A stretch of DNA of 64,000 nucleotides from Saccharothrix tamanrassetensis. Its GTDB lineage: Bacteria; Actinomycetota; Actinomycetes; Mycobacteriales; Pseudonocardiaceae. Positions 46,675 through 56,405 of the stretch are shown piece after piece. The position numbers were made by a program, and so were the translations under genes. The notes under the pieces are model-generated. The model saw only the letters and a program-made list of their open reading frames with translations, ran no database searches and was not told the DNA's origin. The stretch lies in contig NZ_JACHJN010000002.1 in NCBI RefSeq assembly GCF_014203665.1, positions 372,001-436,000 on the forward strand, in the 5' to 3' direction. Within the stretch, counting starts at the first letter, position 1. Each line of letters opens with the position of its first letter.

Positions 46675-47766
46675 ATGGGCGTCGAGGTGGTCGTCGACGG
46701 ACTGACCAAGTCCTTCGGCAAGCAGACCATCTGGCGGGACGTCACGCTCACCCTGCCGCCCGGCGAGGTCAGCGTGATGCTCGGTCCCTCCGGCACCGGG
46801 AAGTCGGTCTTCCTCAAGTCGCTGGTCGGGTTGCTGAAGCCGGAGCGCGGCCGGATCACCATCAACGGCACCGACCTGGTGCGCTGCTCCGAGCACAAGC
46901 TGTACGAGATCCGGAAGCTGTTCGGCGTCCTGTTCCAGGACGGCGCGCTGTTCGGCTCGATGAACCTCTTCGACAACGTGGCCTTCCCGCTGCGCGAGCA
47001 CACCCGCAAGACCGAGGCCGAGGTCCGGCGGATCGTGCTGGAGAAGATGGAGATGGTCGGTCTCGTCGGCGCGGAGAAGAAGCTGCCGGGCGAGATCTCC
47101 GGCGGGATGCGCAAGCGCGCCGGCCTCGCCCGCGCCCTGGTGCTGGACCCCGAGATCATCCTGTGCGACGAGCCGGACTCCGGTCTGGACCCGGTGCGCA
47201 CGGCGTACCTGAGCCAGCTGCTGATCGACCTGAACTCGCAGATCGACGCCACCATCCTGATCGTCACGCACAACATCACGGTGGCCCGCACGGTCCCGGA
47301 CAACCTGGGGATGCTGTTCCGCCGCGAGCTGGTCATGTTCGGGCCCCGCGAGGTGCTGCTGACCAGCGACGAGCCGGTGGTCGAGCAGTTCCTCAACGGC
47401 CGCAGGCTGGGTCCGATCGGCATGTCCGAGGAGAAGGACCAGGCCACCATGGCCGCCGAGCTCGCGCACAAGGAGGCGGGCCACTCGGACGGTTCCCCGG
47501 ACGCGGACGTGCGCGGTGTCGTGCCGCAGTTGGAGCCGACGCCCGGGCTGCCCCCGCGCGGTGCCGTGCGACGGCGCAAGGACCGGGTCATGAGCATCAT
47601 CCACACGCTGCCGCCGGACGCGCAGCAGGGCATCATCGCCAGCCTCACGCCCGACGAGCAGCGGCACTACCAGGTGTCGGCCGGGGTCGGCCCGGACACC
47701 GCGACGGTGCCGGACACCACGCGGCACACGCCCAGTCCGTGGCCCAGGCAGGGGGGCGTGCTGTGA
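46675..47766 (+). CDS. mkl: Mce-system ABC transporter ATPase (Mkl/MlaF type)
   Basis: This ATPase energises lipid import by Mce complexes. In the 363-residue protein, Walker A is GPSGTGKS (about residues 38-45), the signature SGGMRKRAGLARAL, Walker B IILCDEPDSGLDP and the switch histidine IVTHN. The C-terminal 100 residues extend past the ATPase core and are shared with actinobacterial Mkl. GGAGG precedes the ATG. Its stop overlaps the first YrbE gene. In M. tuberculosis, mkl also sits between rplL and rpoB, as I recall it. Confidence 0.93.
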   Translation: MGVEVVVDGLTKSFGKQTIWRDVTLTLPPGEVSVMLGPSGTGKSVFLKSLVGLLKPERGRITINGTDLVRCSEHKLYEIRKLFGVLFQDGALFGSMNLFDNVAFPLREHTRKTEAEVRRIVLEKMEMVGLVGAEKKLPGEISGGMRKRAGLARALVLDPEIILCDEPDSGLDPVRTAYLSQLLIDLNSQIDATILIVTHNITVARTVPDNLGMLFRRELVMFGPREVLLTSDEPVVEQFLNGRRLGPIGMSEEKDQATMAAELAHKEAGHSDGSPDADVRGVVPQLEPTPGLPPRGAVRRRKDRVMSIIHTLPPDAQQGIIASLTPDEQRHYQVSAGVGPDTATVPDTTRHTPSPWPRQGGVL

Positions 47767-48548
47767 GTTCCCCGACCACCTTCCCCGGCGCGGGCGCCCT
47801 GCGGGAGACGGGCCGGATGTTCGCCCTCGGCGTCGACGTCACCCGCAACGCGTTCCGGCGGCCGTTCCAGCTGCGCGAGTTCATCCAGCAGTGCTGGTTC
47901 GTGGTCAGCGTGACGGTGCTGCCGACGGCCCTGGTGTCGATCCCGTTCGGCGCGGTCATCGCGCTGCAGATCGGGTCGCTGACCCGGCAGATCGGGGCGC
48001 AGTCGTTCACCGGCGCGGCCAGCGTGCTGGCGATCATCCAGCAGGCCAGTCCGATCGTGACGGCCCTGCTGATCGCGGGCGCGGGCGGTTCGGCGATCTG
48101 CGCCGACCTCGGCTCCCGCAAGATCCGCGAGGAGATCGACGCCATGGAGGTGCTCGGCGTCTCGCCGGTCCAGCGCCTGGTGGTGCCCCGGGTGCTCGCC
48201 GCGATGCTGGTGTCCGTGCTGCTCAACGGCATGGTCAGCGTCGTCGGCGTGATGGGCGGCTACTTCTTCAACGTGATCCTCCAGGACGGCACGCCCGGCG
48301 CGTACCTGGCCAGCTTCTCCGCGCTCGCGCAGCTGCCGGACCTGTGGATCTCCGAGATCAAGGCGCTGATCTTCGGCTTCATCGCGGGCATCGTGGCCGC
48401 CTACCGCGGGCTGAACCCGGCGGGTGGCCCGAAGGGCGTGGGCGACGCGGTGAACCAGGCCGTGGTCATCACGTTCCTGCTGCTGTTCTTCGTGAACTTC
48501 GTGCTCACCACGATCTACCTCCAGGTCGTCCCGGCGAAGGGGAGCTGA
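47763..48548 (+). CDS. yrbEA: Mce-system permease, YrbEA/MlaE type
   Basis: The 261-residue, five-to-six-helix permease starts with GTG overlapping the mkl stop. GSAICADLGSRKIREEIDAMEVLGVSPVQRLVVPR is the MlaE-family EExDAL-type loop that contacts the ATPase. AYRGLNPAGGPKGVGDAVNQAVV near the C-terminus is also typical. It probably forms a heterodimer with the next gene product. Confidence 0.94.
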   Translation: MSSPTTFPGAGALRETGRMFALGVDVTRNAFRRPFQLREFIQQCWFVVSVTVLPTALVSIPFGAVIALQIGSLTRQIGAQSFTGAASVLAIIQQASPIVTALLIAGAGGSAICADLGSRKIREEIDAMEVLGVSPVQRLVVPRVLAAMLVSVLLNGMVSVVGVMGGYFFNVILQDGTPGAYLASFSALAQLPDLWISEIKALIFGFIAGIVAAYRGLNPAGGPKGVGDAVNQAVVITFLLLFFVNFVLTTIYLQVVPAKGS

Positions 48549-48549
48549 G

Positions 48550-49389
48550 GTGACCACGGTGAACGACCGGTTCCGCAAGGCCGCCAACGCGCCGCTGACG
48601 CTGCTGGACACGTTCGGCGACCAGCTGTGGTTCTACCTGCGCGCCCTGGCGTGGACGCCCCGCACGCTGCGCCGCTACCTGCGGGAGACGCTGCGGCTGC
48701 TGGCGGAGGTGAGCTTCGGCTCCGGCGCGCTGGCGGTCATCGGCGGCACGATCGGCGTGATGGTCGGCCTGTCGGTGTTCACCGGCACGGTGGTGGGCCT
48801 GCAGGGCTTCACGGCGCTGAACCAGATCGGCACGTCGGCGTTCGCGGGCTTCGTGTCGGCCTACTTCAACACCCGCGAGATCGCGCCGCTGGTCGCCGGT
48901 CTCGCGCTGAGCGCCACGGTCGGCTCCGGGTTCACCGCGCAGCTCGGCGCGATGCGGATCTCCGAGGAGATCGACGCGCTGGAGGTCATGGGCATCCCCA
49001 GCATGCCGTTCCTGGTGACCACGCGGATCATCGCGGGCTTCGTCGCGATCATCCCGCTGTACGTGATCGGCCTGCTCACCTCGTACCTCGCCGCCCGAGT
49101 GATCACGGTCGAGTTCTACGGGCAGTCGGCGGGCACCTACGACCACTACTTCAACCTGTTCCTGCCCCCGGTCGACGTGCTCTGGTCGTTCGGCAAGGTG
49201 CTCGTCTTCTCCGTCGTGATCATCATGACCCACTGCTACTACGGCTACCGCGCCAGCGGCGGCCCGGCGGGCGTGGGCGTGGCGGTCGGGCGGGCGGTGC
49301 GCACCGCGATCGTCACCACCAGCCTGCTGGACTTCTTCCTGAGCATGGCGATCTGGGGTACCACGACGACGGTGAGGATCGCCGGATGA
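48550..49389 (+). CDS. yrbEB: Mce-system permease, YrbEB/MlaE type
   Basis: The 279-residue permease starts with GTG one base after the previous stop. AQLGAMRISEEIDALEVMGIPSMPFLVTTR and CYYGYRASGGPAGVGVAVGRAVR are the conserved segments. It is the partner of YrbEA in the membrane channel. Its stop overlaps a 13-codon mini-ORF. Confidence 0.94.
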   Translation: MTTVNDRFRKAANAPLTLLDTFGDQLWFYLRALAWTPRTLRRYLRETLRLLAEVSFGSGALAVIGGTIGVMVGLSVFTGTVVGLQGFTALNQIGTSAFAGFVSAYFNTREIAPLVAGLALSATVGSGFTAQLGAMRISEEIDALEVMGIPSMPFLVTTRIIAGFVAIIPLYVIGLLTSYLAARVITVEFYGQSAGTYDHYFNLFLPPVDVLWSFGKVLVFSVVIIMTHCYYGYRASGGPAGVGVAVGRAVRTAIVTTSLLDFFLSMAIWGTTTTVRIAG

Positions 49390-49427
49390 CCGCCGACGTG
49401 CTGTTCCCCGCGGAGGTGGCCGGATGA
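49386..49427 (+). CDS. 13-codon mini-ORF coupling yrbEB and mceA
   Basis: ATG at 49386 overlaps the yrbEB stop and TGA at 49425-49427 overlaps the mceA ATG, both as ATGA. The peptide would be MTADVLFPAEVAG. The mceA ribosome site (GGAGGTGG) lies within it. It may only be a coupling element that passes ribosomes from yrbEB to mceA; no function is claimed for the peptide. Confidence 0.35.
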   Translation: MTADVLFPAEVAG

Positions 49428-50767
49428 TCAGGCGACGGCTCCTGGGCGTGGTGTTCCTCGCGGTGATCGCGCTCTTCCTCACCCTCACCGTGGCGCTCTA
49501 CAACGACGCCTTCACCGAGGTCGTGAAGGTGACGCTGAAGACCGACCGGGTGGGCAACCAGCTGCTGCCGGCCTCGGACGTGAAGGTCCGGGGCATGGTC
49601 GTCGGCGAGGTCAAGCAGATCCGCACGGCCGGCGACGGCGCCGAGCTGGAGCTGGCGCTGCACCCCGACCAGGTCGAGCACATCCCCGGCAACGTCTCGG
49701 CGCGGCTGCTGCCCAAGACGCTGTTCGGCGAGCGCTACGTGAACCTGGTGCTGCCGGCCGAACCGGACCCGGCGGACCACCTGGACGAGGGCGACGTCAT
49801 CGAGCAGGACCGCTCCAGCAGCGCCGTCGAGCTGGAACGCGTGCTGGACGACCTGATGCCGGTGCTGCAGGCGGTGCAGCCGGAGAAGCTGGCCACCACG
49901 CTGACCGCGATGTCGCAGGCGCTGGACAACCGGGGCAGGCCGCTGGGGGAGACGCTGGTGCGGCTCGACTCCTACCTGGGCGAGCTCAACCCGCAGCTGC
50001 CCGCGCTCAAGGAGGGCATCAGCCGGCTCGCGGACGTGTCCGACGTGTACGCCGACGCCGCGCCCGACCTGGTGCAGGCCCTCAGCGACGCCACCGCCAC
50101 CAGCCGCACGCTGGTCGACCAGCGGGACAAGCTGCTGACCATGTACGGCTCGCTGACCACCACGGCGGTCGACCTGAACAGCTTCCTCGCGGTGAACAGG
50201 AACAACCTGATCCAGCTGGCCGACGTGTCCCGGCCGACGCTGGAGCTGCTCGCCAAGTACGCGCCCGAGTACCCGTGCCTGCTCAAGGGCCTCACCGAGT
50301 TCAAGCCGATCATGGACCAGGTGTTCGGCAAGGGCACCGACGAGCCGGGCCTGCACATCACGCTGGAGATCACCGCGAACCGCGGCAAGTACGAGCCGGG
50401 CGAGGACGAGCCGGAGTACGCCGACAAGCGCGGCCCGCGCTGCTACGACATCGTGCCGCGGCCGGACCCGTTCCCGCAGTACCCGCCGGAGGGCGTGGTG
50501 AAGGACGGTTCGACGCCACCGCCGCCCGCGCGGGTCGCGAACGACGGCGTGCTGCCGCCCTCGACCGGCGTCATCGGGATGGACGGCACCACCTCGCCGT
50601 CGTCGTCCGGCGGCTTCCAGGCGCCGAGCCTGGCGAACTCGCCGGAGGAGCAGGACTTCCTGGCCGCGCTGCTGGCGCCGCAGTTCGGGGTGCGGAAGTC
50701 GGAGATGCCGAGCTTCACGGCCCTGCTGCTGGGCCCGCTGTACCGGGGAGCGGAGGTGGCGGTGTGA
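49424..50767 (+). CDS. mceA: Mce-family lipid-binding protein A
   Basis: The 447-residue protein has an N-terminal membrane helix (residues 5-25) followed by the MCE domain (about 35-115; VKVTLKTDRVGNQLLPASDVKVRGM, then LLPKTLFGERYVNLV). A long helical region comes next, then a Pro/Ser-rich C-terminus. Mce proteins A-F form a hexameric tunnel carrying hydrophobic substrates from the envelope to the permease. The ATG is coupled to the mini-ORF. Confidence 0.93.
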   Translation: MIRRRLLGVVFLAVIALFLTLTVALYNDAFTEVVKVTLKTDRVGNQLLPASDVKVRGMVVGEVKQIRTAGDGAELELALHPDQVEHIPGNVSARLLPKTLFGERYVNLVLPAEPDPADHLDEGDVIEQDRSSSAVELERVLDDLMPVLQAVQPEKLATTLTAMSQALDNRGRPLGETLVRLDSYLGELNPQLPALKEGISRLADVSDVYADAAPDLVQALSDATATSRTLVDQRDKLLTMYGSLTTTAVDLNSFLAVNRNNLIQLADVSRPTLELLAKYAPEYPCLLKGLTEFKPIMDQVFGKGTDEPGLHITLEITANRGKYEPGEDEPEYADKRGPRCYDIVPRPDPFPQYPPEGVVKDGSTPPPPARVANDGVLPPSTGVIGMDGTTSPSSSGGFQAPSLANSPEEQDFLAALLAPQFGVRKSEMPSFTALLLGPLYRGAEVAV

Positions 50768-51792
50768 GGTCCCTGGTCGCGCCGCTGGTCAAGCTGACGA
50801 TCTTCGCGGTCGTCACGGTCCTCGCGACGACGCTGCTCGCGGTGACCATCTCGAACGCGAGCTTCTCCGGCGCGTCCACGTACACGGCCCGGTTCACCGA
50901 CGTGACCGCGCTCAACGAGGGCGACGACATCCGCATCGCCGGTGTCCGGGTCGGGCAGGTGGACGGCATCGAGGTGGTGGACCGGCGGATCGCCGAGGTG
51001 GAGTTCTCCATCGAGGGCGACCGCAGCCTGCCCGCCTCGGTGACCGCCACCATCAAGTACCGCAACCTGGTGGGCCAGCGGTACATCGCCCTGGAGCACG
51101 GCGTGGGCGACGCGTCCGCGCTCCGGCCCGGCGACGTGATCCCGTTGGAGCGCACCAAGCCCGCGCTGGACCTGACCGTGCTGTTCAACGGGTTCAAGCC
51201 GCTGTTCCAGGCGCTGGACCCGGAGGACGTGAACCAGCTGTCCGGCGAGATCATCAAGGTGCTGCAGGGTGAAGGCGGCACCATCGACAGCCTGCTGCGG
51301 CACACCGCGTCGCTGACCTCCACGCTGGCCGCGCGGGACCAGGTCATCGGCGAGGTCATCGACAACCTGAACTCCGTGCTGGACACCGTCAACGGTCGCA
51401 CCGACCAGGTGTCGACGCTGGTCACCACGCTCCAGGAGCTGACCACGGGCCTGGCCGGCGACCGGCAGCCGATCGGCGAGGCGATCAGCGCGCTGGGCGA
51501 CCTGACCGACACCACGGCGGGCCTGCTGAACGAGTCGCGGCAGCCGCTCAAGGACGACATCGCGAACCTCGGCCTGGTGTCGCAGACGCTGGCCGACAAC
51601 GAGGCGGTCGTGGAGGGCGTCATCCAACGCCTGCCGAACAAGATCGAGGCCATGGCGCGCACCGCGTCTTACGGCTCCTGGTTCAACTTCTTCCTCTGCG
51701 AGGGCAGCGGGCAGGTCTCCGTCCCGCCGATCATCAACGACCCGATCCCGATCACGGCGCTGCCGGTGACGCAACCGAGGTGTCGCCCGTGA
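50764..51792 (+). CDS. mceB: Mce-family lipid-binding protein B
   Basis: The 342-residue protein starts with GTG overlapping the mceA stop (GTGA). It has a membrane helix, then an MCE domain with YTARFTDVTALNEGDDIRIAGVRVGQVDGI and YRNLVGQRYIAL, a helical coiled region, and a C-terminal segment with two cysteines (FFLCEGSG, QPRCRP) possibly forming a disulfide. Confidence 0.93.
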   Translation: MRSLVAPLVKLTIFAVVTVLATTLLAVTISNASFSGASTYTARFTDVTALNEGDDIRIAGVRVGQVDGIEVVDRRIAEVEFSIEGDRSLPASVTATIKYRNLVGQRYIALEHGVGDASALRPGDVIPLERTKPALDLTVLFNGFKPLFQALDPEDVNQLSGEIIKVLQGEGGTIDSLLRHTASLTSTLAARDQVIGEVIDNLNSVLDTVNGRTDQVSTLVTTLQELTTGLAGDRQPIGEAISALGDLTDTTAGLLNESRQPLKDDIANLGLVSQTLADNEAVVEGVIQRLPNKIEAMARTASYGSWFNFFLCEGSGQVSVPPIINDPIPITALPVTQPRCRP

Positions 51793-52829
51793 GGTCCGGG
51801 ACAGCTCGCGCGGAACGCAATCCGGTCACCACCGGCGCGGTCGGCCTGACCGTGATCGCACTGCTGCTGCTCAGCGCGTTCTACTACGACGACCTGCCGA
51901 TCATCGGCGGCGGCACCACGTACTCGGCGGAGTTCACCGAGGCGGCGGGTCTGGTGCCGTCCAACGAGGTGCGGGTCGCGGGCGTGAAGGTCGGCAAGGT
52001 GACCGACGTCGAACTGGCCGGCGACAGGGTGCTGGTGTCGTTCCGGGTGAAGGACGCCTGGCTGGGCGACCGGTCCACCGCGACGATCCGGATCAAGACG
52101 TTGCTGGGCCAGAAGTTCCTGGCGCTGGACCCGCAGGGGTCGCAGCCGCTGGACCCCCGCGAGCCGATCCCGCGCGACCGCACGCTGTCCCCGTACGACG
52201 TGCAGGAGGCGTTCAACGGGCTGGCGACCACGGTCGGCCAGATCGACACCAAGCAGCTCGCGGACAGCTTCCGGGTGCTGTCGGAGACCTTCCAGGGCTC
52301 GGCGGACAGCGTCCGGGGCGCGTTGGACGGCCTGTCCGCGCTGTCGAAGACGATCTCGTCGCGGGACGAGCAGCTCGCGCGGCTGCTCGACAACACCAGG
52401 CAGATCACCAAGACCCTGTCCGACCGCAACGAGCAGTTCGAGAAGCTGCTGGCGGACGGCAACCTGCTGCTCGGCGAGCTGCGCAAGCGCAAGGACGCGA
52501 TCGGGGCGCTGCTCACCGGCACCCGTGAGCTGTCCAAGGAGCTGTCCGGCCTGGTGTCGGACAACAACGCGCAGCTCAAGCCGGCGCTGGAGCAGCTGGA
52601 CCGGGTGTCCACCATGTTGCAGCGCAACCAGGACGCGCTCAGCCGCGGCCTGGCGCTGATGGCCCCGTTCTACCGGGTCTTCGCGAACACGCTGGGCAAC
52701 GGCCGGTGGTTCGACGTCTACATCTGCGGCCTGCTGCCGCCGTCGGTGAACCTCGGCGTGGTCGGTTTCAACGAAGAGGGCTGCCTGCCCCCCGGCGTGC
52801 GGCGTTCTCCTTCCGGGGGTGGGAACTGA
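51789..52829 (+). CDS. mceC: Mce-family lipid-binding protein C
   Basis: The 346-residue protein starts at GTG 51789, which overlaps the mceB stop; GTG 51780 is in frame nine bases upstream. It has an N-terminal helix, an MCE domain (YSAEFTEAAGLVPSNEVRVAGVKVGKV, KTLLGQKFLALDP) and a long heptad-rich coiled region. The final YICGLLPPSVNLGVVGFNEEGCLPPG has two cysteines, as in McE1C-type proteins. Confidence 0.93.
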   Translation: MRSGTARAERNPVTTGAVGLTVIALLLLSAFYYDDLPIIGGGTTYSAEFTEAAGLVPSNEVRVAGVKVGKVTDVELAGDRVLVSFRVKDAWLGDRSTATIRIKTLLGQKFLALDPQGSQPLDPREPIPRDRTLSPYDVQEAFNGLATTVGQIDTKQLADSFRVLSETFQGSADSVRGALDGLSALSKTISSRDEQLARLLDNTRQITKTLSDRNEQFEKLLADGNLLLGELRKRKDAIGALLTGTRELSKELSGLVSDNNAQLKPALEQLDRVSTMLQRNQDALSRGLALMAPFYRVFANTLGNGRWFDVYICGLLPPSVNLGVVGFNEEGCLPPGVRRSPSGGGN

Positions 52830-52830
52830 C

Positions 52831-54000
52831 ATGGCGGCGACTCGGGTGGGCCGCGACCTCGGACGGGCGTTGGCGATCGGGTGCGTGCTCGCACTCGTCG
52901 CGGTGGCGGCGATGTGGTGGGCGTTCTCCGACACGAACAGCCGCCGGGTGACCGCCATGTTCGGTGCGGCGGTGGGTGTCTACCCCGGCTCGGACGTGCG
53001 GGTGCTCGGCGTGCGGATCGGGTCCATCGAGGACGTGCAGCCGCAGGGGCCGCTGGTCAAGGTCACCATGGCGATCGACCGGACGGTGCAGGTGCCCGCG
53101 AACGCCCAGGCGGTCGTGGTCGCGCCCAGCGTGGTGTCCGACCGGTACGTGCAGCTGGCCCCGGTCTACACCGGCGGTCAGGCCATGGGCGACAACGCGA
53201 CGATCCCGCGCGAGCGCACCGCGACCCCCGTGGAGCTGGACGAGCTGTACGCCAGCCTGGACCGGCTGACCACCGCTCTCGGCCCGAACGGGGCGAACAA
53301 GGACGGCGCGCTGTCCGAGCTGCTGGACTCGGCCGCGAAGGGCCTGGACGGCAACGGCAAGGCGCTCGGCGACACGATCAAGCAGCTCGGCGACGCCACC
53401 CGCACGCTGTCCGGCTCCCAGGACGACCTGTTCGGCACCGTGGACAACCTGCAGAAGTTCACCGGCATGCTGGCCGCGAACGACAGCCAGGTCCGCGACT
53501 TCAACCGGCAGCTCGCCGACGTCGCCGGGTTCCTCGCCGACGAGCGGGAGAACCTGGCGGGCGCGCTGACCGAGCTGGCCTCCGCGCTGGGCCAGGTGCA
53601 GGGCTTCATCAACGACAACCGCGCGGTGATCAAGTCCAACGTGGACAGGCTGACCGGCATCACGCAGGTGCTGGTGGACCAGCGGGCGGCGCTGGCCGAG
53701 ACGCTGGACGTGGCACCGCTGGCGCTGGGCAACCTCCAGAACGCGTACAACGCGGCGTCCGGCACGCTGGACGTGCGCGCCGACATCAACGAGCTGAACC
53801 AGCCGCCGATCGTGCTGGTGTGCAAGCTGATCCAGTCCGTGGAGCCGGGCAGGGTGCCGCTGCCGCTGTCGCAGACGTGCGAGCAGCTGGAGCCGGTGCT
53901 GTCCGGCGCGGTGCCGTTGAAGACGCCCGCCGAGGTCATCGGCGACCTGTCCCAGGGCAGGCTCCCGCTGCCCCTGCCACTCGCGGGGGTGCCCCGGTGA
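52831..54000 (+). CDS. mceD: Mce-family lipid-binding protein D
   Basis: The 389-residue protein starts at ATG 52831, supported by GGGGGTGGGA upstream; GTG 52819 is an in-frame alternative inside mceC. It has a membrane helix, an MCE domain (VTAMFGAAVGVYPGSDVRVLGVRIGSI, VVSDRYVQLAPVYTGG), a long helical domain and a Pro/Leu-rich tail (RLPLPLPLAGVP). Confidence 0.93.
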   Translation: MAATRVGRDLGRALAIGCVLALVAVAAMWWAFSDTNSRRVTAMFGAAVGVYPGSDVRVLGVRIGSIEDVQPQGPLVKVTMAIDRTVQVPANAQAVVVAPSVVSDRYVQLAPVYTGGQAMGDNATIPRERTATPVELDELYASLDRLTTALGPNGANKDGALSELLDSAAKGLDGNGKALGDTIKQLGDATRTLSGSQDDLFGTVDNLQKFTGMLAANDSQVRDFNRQLADVAGFLADERENLAGALTELASALGQVQGFINDNRAVIKSNVDRLTGITQVLVDQRAALAETLDVAPLALGNLQNAYNAASGTLDVRADINELNQPPIVLVCKLIQSVEPGRVPLPLSQTCEQLEPVLSGAVPLKTPAEVIGDLSQGRLPLPLPLAGVPR

Positions 54001-55154
54001 TGATCAGGCGACTCGCCCTGCTGGCGTCCGCCGGGCTGCTCCTCGCGGGTTGCGGCTCGGGCGGCTTCGACGGCGTCTACAACATGGCCCTGCCCGGCGG
54101 CGCGGACCTGGGCGACCGGCCGTACGCGGTGAAGGTGCGGTTCAAGGATGTGCTCGACCTGGTCCCGCAGGCGGGCGTGAAGGTCGACGACGTGCCGGTG
54201 GGCCGGGTGGACCGGATCGACCTGGCCGCCGACGGCTGGACCGCCGAGGTGACCGTGCTGGTCAACGGCGGGGTGAAGCTGCCCGCGAACGCGATCGCCA
54301 AGCTGCGCCAGTCCGCGCTGCTCGGCGAGAAGTACGTGGAGCTGGCCAAGCCCGCCGAGGGCCGCGAGGAGGGCACGCTGGTCGACGGCGCGACCATCCC
54401 GGTGGACCGCACCAACCGCAACCCCGAGGTGGAAGAGGTCTTCGGCGCGCTGTCCATGCTGCTCAACGGCGGCGGCATCGCCCAGTTGCAGAACATCAGC
54501 CGCGAGCTGAACGCCGCGCTGGAGGGCAACGAACCGGAGATCCGCTCGCTGCTGACCAACCTGAACACGCTGGTCGGCGAGCTGGACGGGCACAAGACCG
54601 AGATCACCAGGGCGTTGGACGGCATCAACCGCCTCGGCGGGACGCTCGACGCCCAGCGCGACCGGATCACCGGCGTGCTGGACGACCTGGAGCCGGGCCT
54701 GAAGGTGCTCAGCGAGCAGCGGACCCAGCTGGTGACCCTGCTCCAGTCGCTGGACGCCCTGTCCGACGTCGCGGTGGACACGGTGAACCGGTCGAAGGAC
54801 GACATCGTGGCCGACCTGAAGGCGCTGACGCCGACGTTGCGGAAGCTGGTGGAGGCGGGCACGAACCTGCCGAACGCGCTCGAGCTGCTGCTGACCTACC
54901 CGTTCCCGGACTCGGCGGTCGACGGCATCAAGGGCGACTACACCAACCTGTACGCGGACATCGACCTGAACCTGGGCAACGTGGTGGACAACCTGGGCCG
55001 GTCGCGGCAGAGCCCGCTGCCGTCGCTGCCCGGCATCGACGGCAACGCGCCGTCCCTGCCGCTGCCGCTGCCCAACCTGCCGCTGCCCGGGGTGGGGAGC
55101 AGCACCGGCCTCGGTGACCTGCTCGGCGGACTGCTGGGAGGTGGTCGGCGGTGA
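54000..55154 (+). CDS. mceE: Mce-family lipoprotein E
   Basis: The 384-residue protein is the lipoprotein of the set. Its signal MIRRLALLASAGLLLAGC ends in a lipobox with C18 as the predicted lipidation site. The MCE domain follows (YAVKVRFKDVLDLVPQAGVKVDDVPVGRV, LRQSALLGEKYVELAKP), then helices and a Gly/Pro/Leu-rich tail. The ATG at 54000 overlaps the last base of mceD; a GTG at 53997 is the alternative. It corresponds to LprK of mycobacteria. Confidence 0.93.
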   Translation: MIRRLALLASAGLLLAGCGSGGFDGVYNMALPGGADLGDRPYAVKVRFKDVLDLVPQAGVKVDDVPVGRVDRIDLAADGWTAEVTVLVNGGVKLPANAIAKLRQSALLGEKYVELAKPAEGREEGTLVDGATIPVDRTNRNPEVEEVFGALSMLLNGGGIAQLQNISRELNAALEGNEPEIRSLLTNLNTLVGELDGHKTEITRALDGINRLGGTLDAQRDRITGVLDDLEPGLKVLSEQRTQLVTLLQSLDALSDVAVDTVNRSKDDIVADLKALTPTLRKLVEAGTNLPNALELLLTYPFPDSAVDGIKGDYTNLYADIDLNLGNVVDNLGRSRQSPLPSLPGIDGNAPSLPLPLPNLPLPGVGSSTGLGDLLGGLLGGGRR

Positions 55155-56377
55155 TCCCGCGCCGGATCAAGCTCCAGATCGGCGTGTTCGTGCTGGTCGC
55201 GCTGGTCGGGGTGAGCTACGTGGGCGCGCGGTACGCGGGCCTGGGCCGGTTGTTCGGCTCGTCCGGGTACGTGGTGACCATGCAGCTCGTCGACTCCGGC
55301 GGCGTGTTCACCAACGCCGAGGTCACCTACCGGGGCGTCGCGGTCGGTCGGGTCGGCCAGATGCGGCTGACCTCCGACGGCCTGGACGTCGAGCTGGACA
55401 TCGACCCGAGCGCGCCCCGCATCCCGGCCGACCTGGAGGCCGTGGTCGCGAACCGCTCGGCGGTGGGCGAGCAGTTCGTGGACCTGCGCCCGCGCACCGA
55501 GGACGGCCCGTACCTGGCGGCGGGCACGGTCATCCCGAAGACCGCGACCAAGACCCCGCCCCCGGTCGACGGCCTGCTGTCCAACCTGGACGCGTTCGCC
55601 AAGTCCGTGCCCACCGACTCGCTGCGCACCGTCGTGGACGAGCTGGACCAGGCGTTCAACGGCACCGGCCCGGACCTCCAGGTGCTGCTGGACAACACCC
55701 GCGCGTTCACCCAGGCGGCGACCGAGCACCTGCCGCAGACCAAGGCGCTGCTCAACGACGGCTTGGTGGTGCTCAACACGCAGGCGTCCCAGGGCAGCGC
55801 GATCCGGTCGTTCAGCACCGACCTGAGGGCGTTGGCCGAGCAGCTGAAGAACTCCGACGCCGACCTCCGGCAGCTGATCGGGATCTCCCCGCAGGCAGCC
55901 GAACAGGTCTCCGAGCTGCTCCGGGAAACCGGGCCGAACCTGGGCGTGGTGGTGGCGAACCTGCTCACCACCGGCAACATCCTGGTCACCAGGCTGGACG
56001 GGGTGGAGCAGATCGCGGTGACCTACCCCATCGCGGTGGGCGGCGGGTTCAGCGTGGCGAAGGGCGACGGCACCGGCGCCCACTTCGGACTGGCCGTCAA
56101 CGTCTTCGACCCGCCCCCGTGCACCGTCGGCTACGAGGGCACCAGGATCCGCCAGGGCACCGACACCACGCCCGCTCCCTTGAACACCGGGGCGTACTGC
56201 GCGCTGGCACGCGGCAGCGCCACCGCCGTGCGCGGAGCGCAGAACGCGCCCTACGGCGGCACACCCACGACGCCCATCGGCGGCGAGACGTCCCAGCCGG
56301 GCCGGGAGCCCGTCGGTCAGCGCGCCGAAGCACCCGTGCTGACCAGCCTGGGCCAGCTGCTCGGACTGCCGGGCTGA
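55151..56377 (+). CDS. mceF: Mce-family lipid-binding protein F
   Basis: The 408-residue protein starts with GTG overlapping the mceE stop. It has a membrane helix, an MCE domain (YVVTMQLVDSGGVFTNAEVTYRGVAVGRV, VANRSAVGEQFVDLRP), a helical region and a C-terminal domain with PPPCTVGYEGTRIRQGTD, the usual Cys-containing MceF ending, plus a Pro/Gly-rich tail. Confidence 0.93.
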   Translation: MIPRRIKLQIGVFVLVALVGVSYVGARYAGLGRLFGSSGYVVTMQLVDSGGVFTNAEVTYRGVAVGRVGQMRLTSDGLDVELDIDPSAPRIPADLEAVVANRSAVGEQFVDLRPRTEDGPYLAAGTVIPKTATKTPPPVDGLLSNLDAFAKSVPTDSLRTVVDELDQAFNGTGPDLQVLLDNTRAFTQAATEHLPQTKALLNDGLVVLNTQASQGSAIRSFSTDLRALAEQLKNSDADLRQLIGISPQAAEQVSELLRETGPNLGVVVANLLTTGNILVTRLDGVEQIAVTYPIAVGGGFSVAKGDGTGAHFGLAVNVFDPPPCTVGYEGTRIRQGTDTTPAPLNTGAYCALARGSATAVRGAQNAPYGGTPTTPIGGETSQPGREPVGQRAEAPVLTSLGQLLGLPG

Positions 56378-56405
56378 GTCGGAGGACGTTGAGTTGGAGG
56401 ACATC

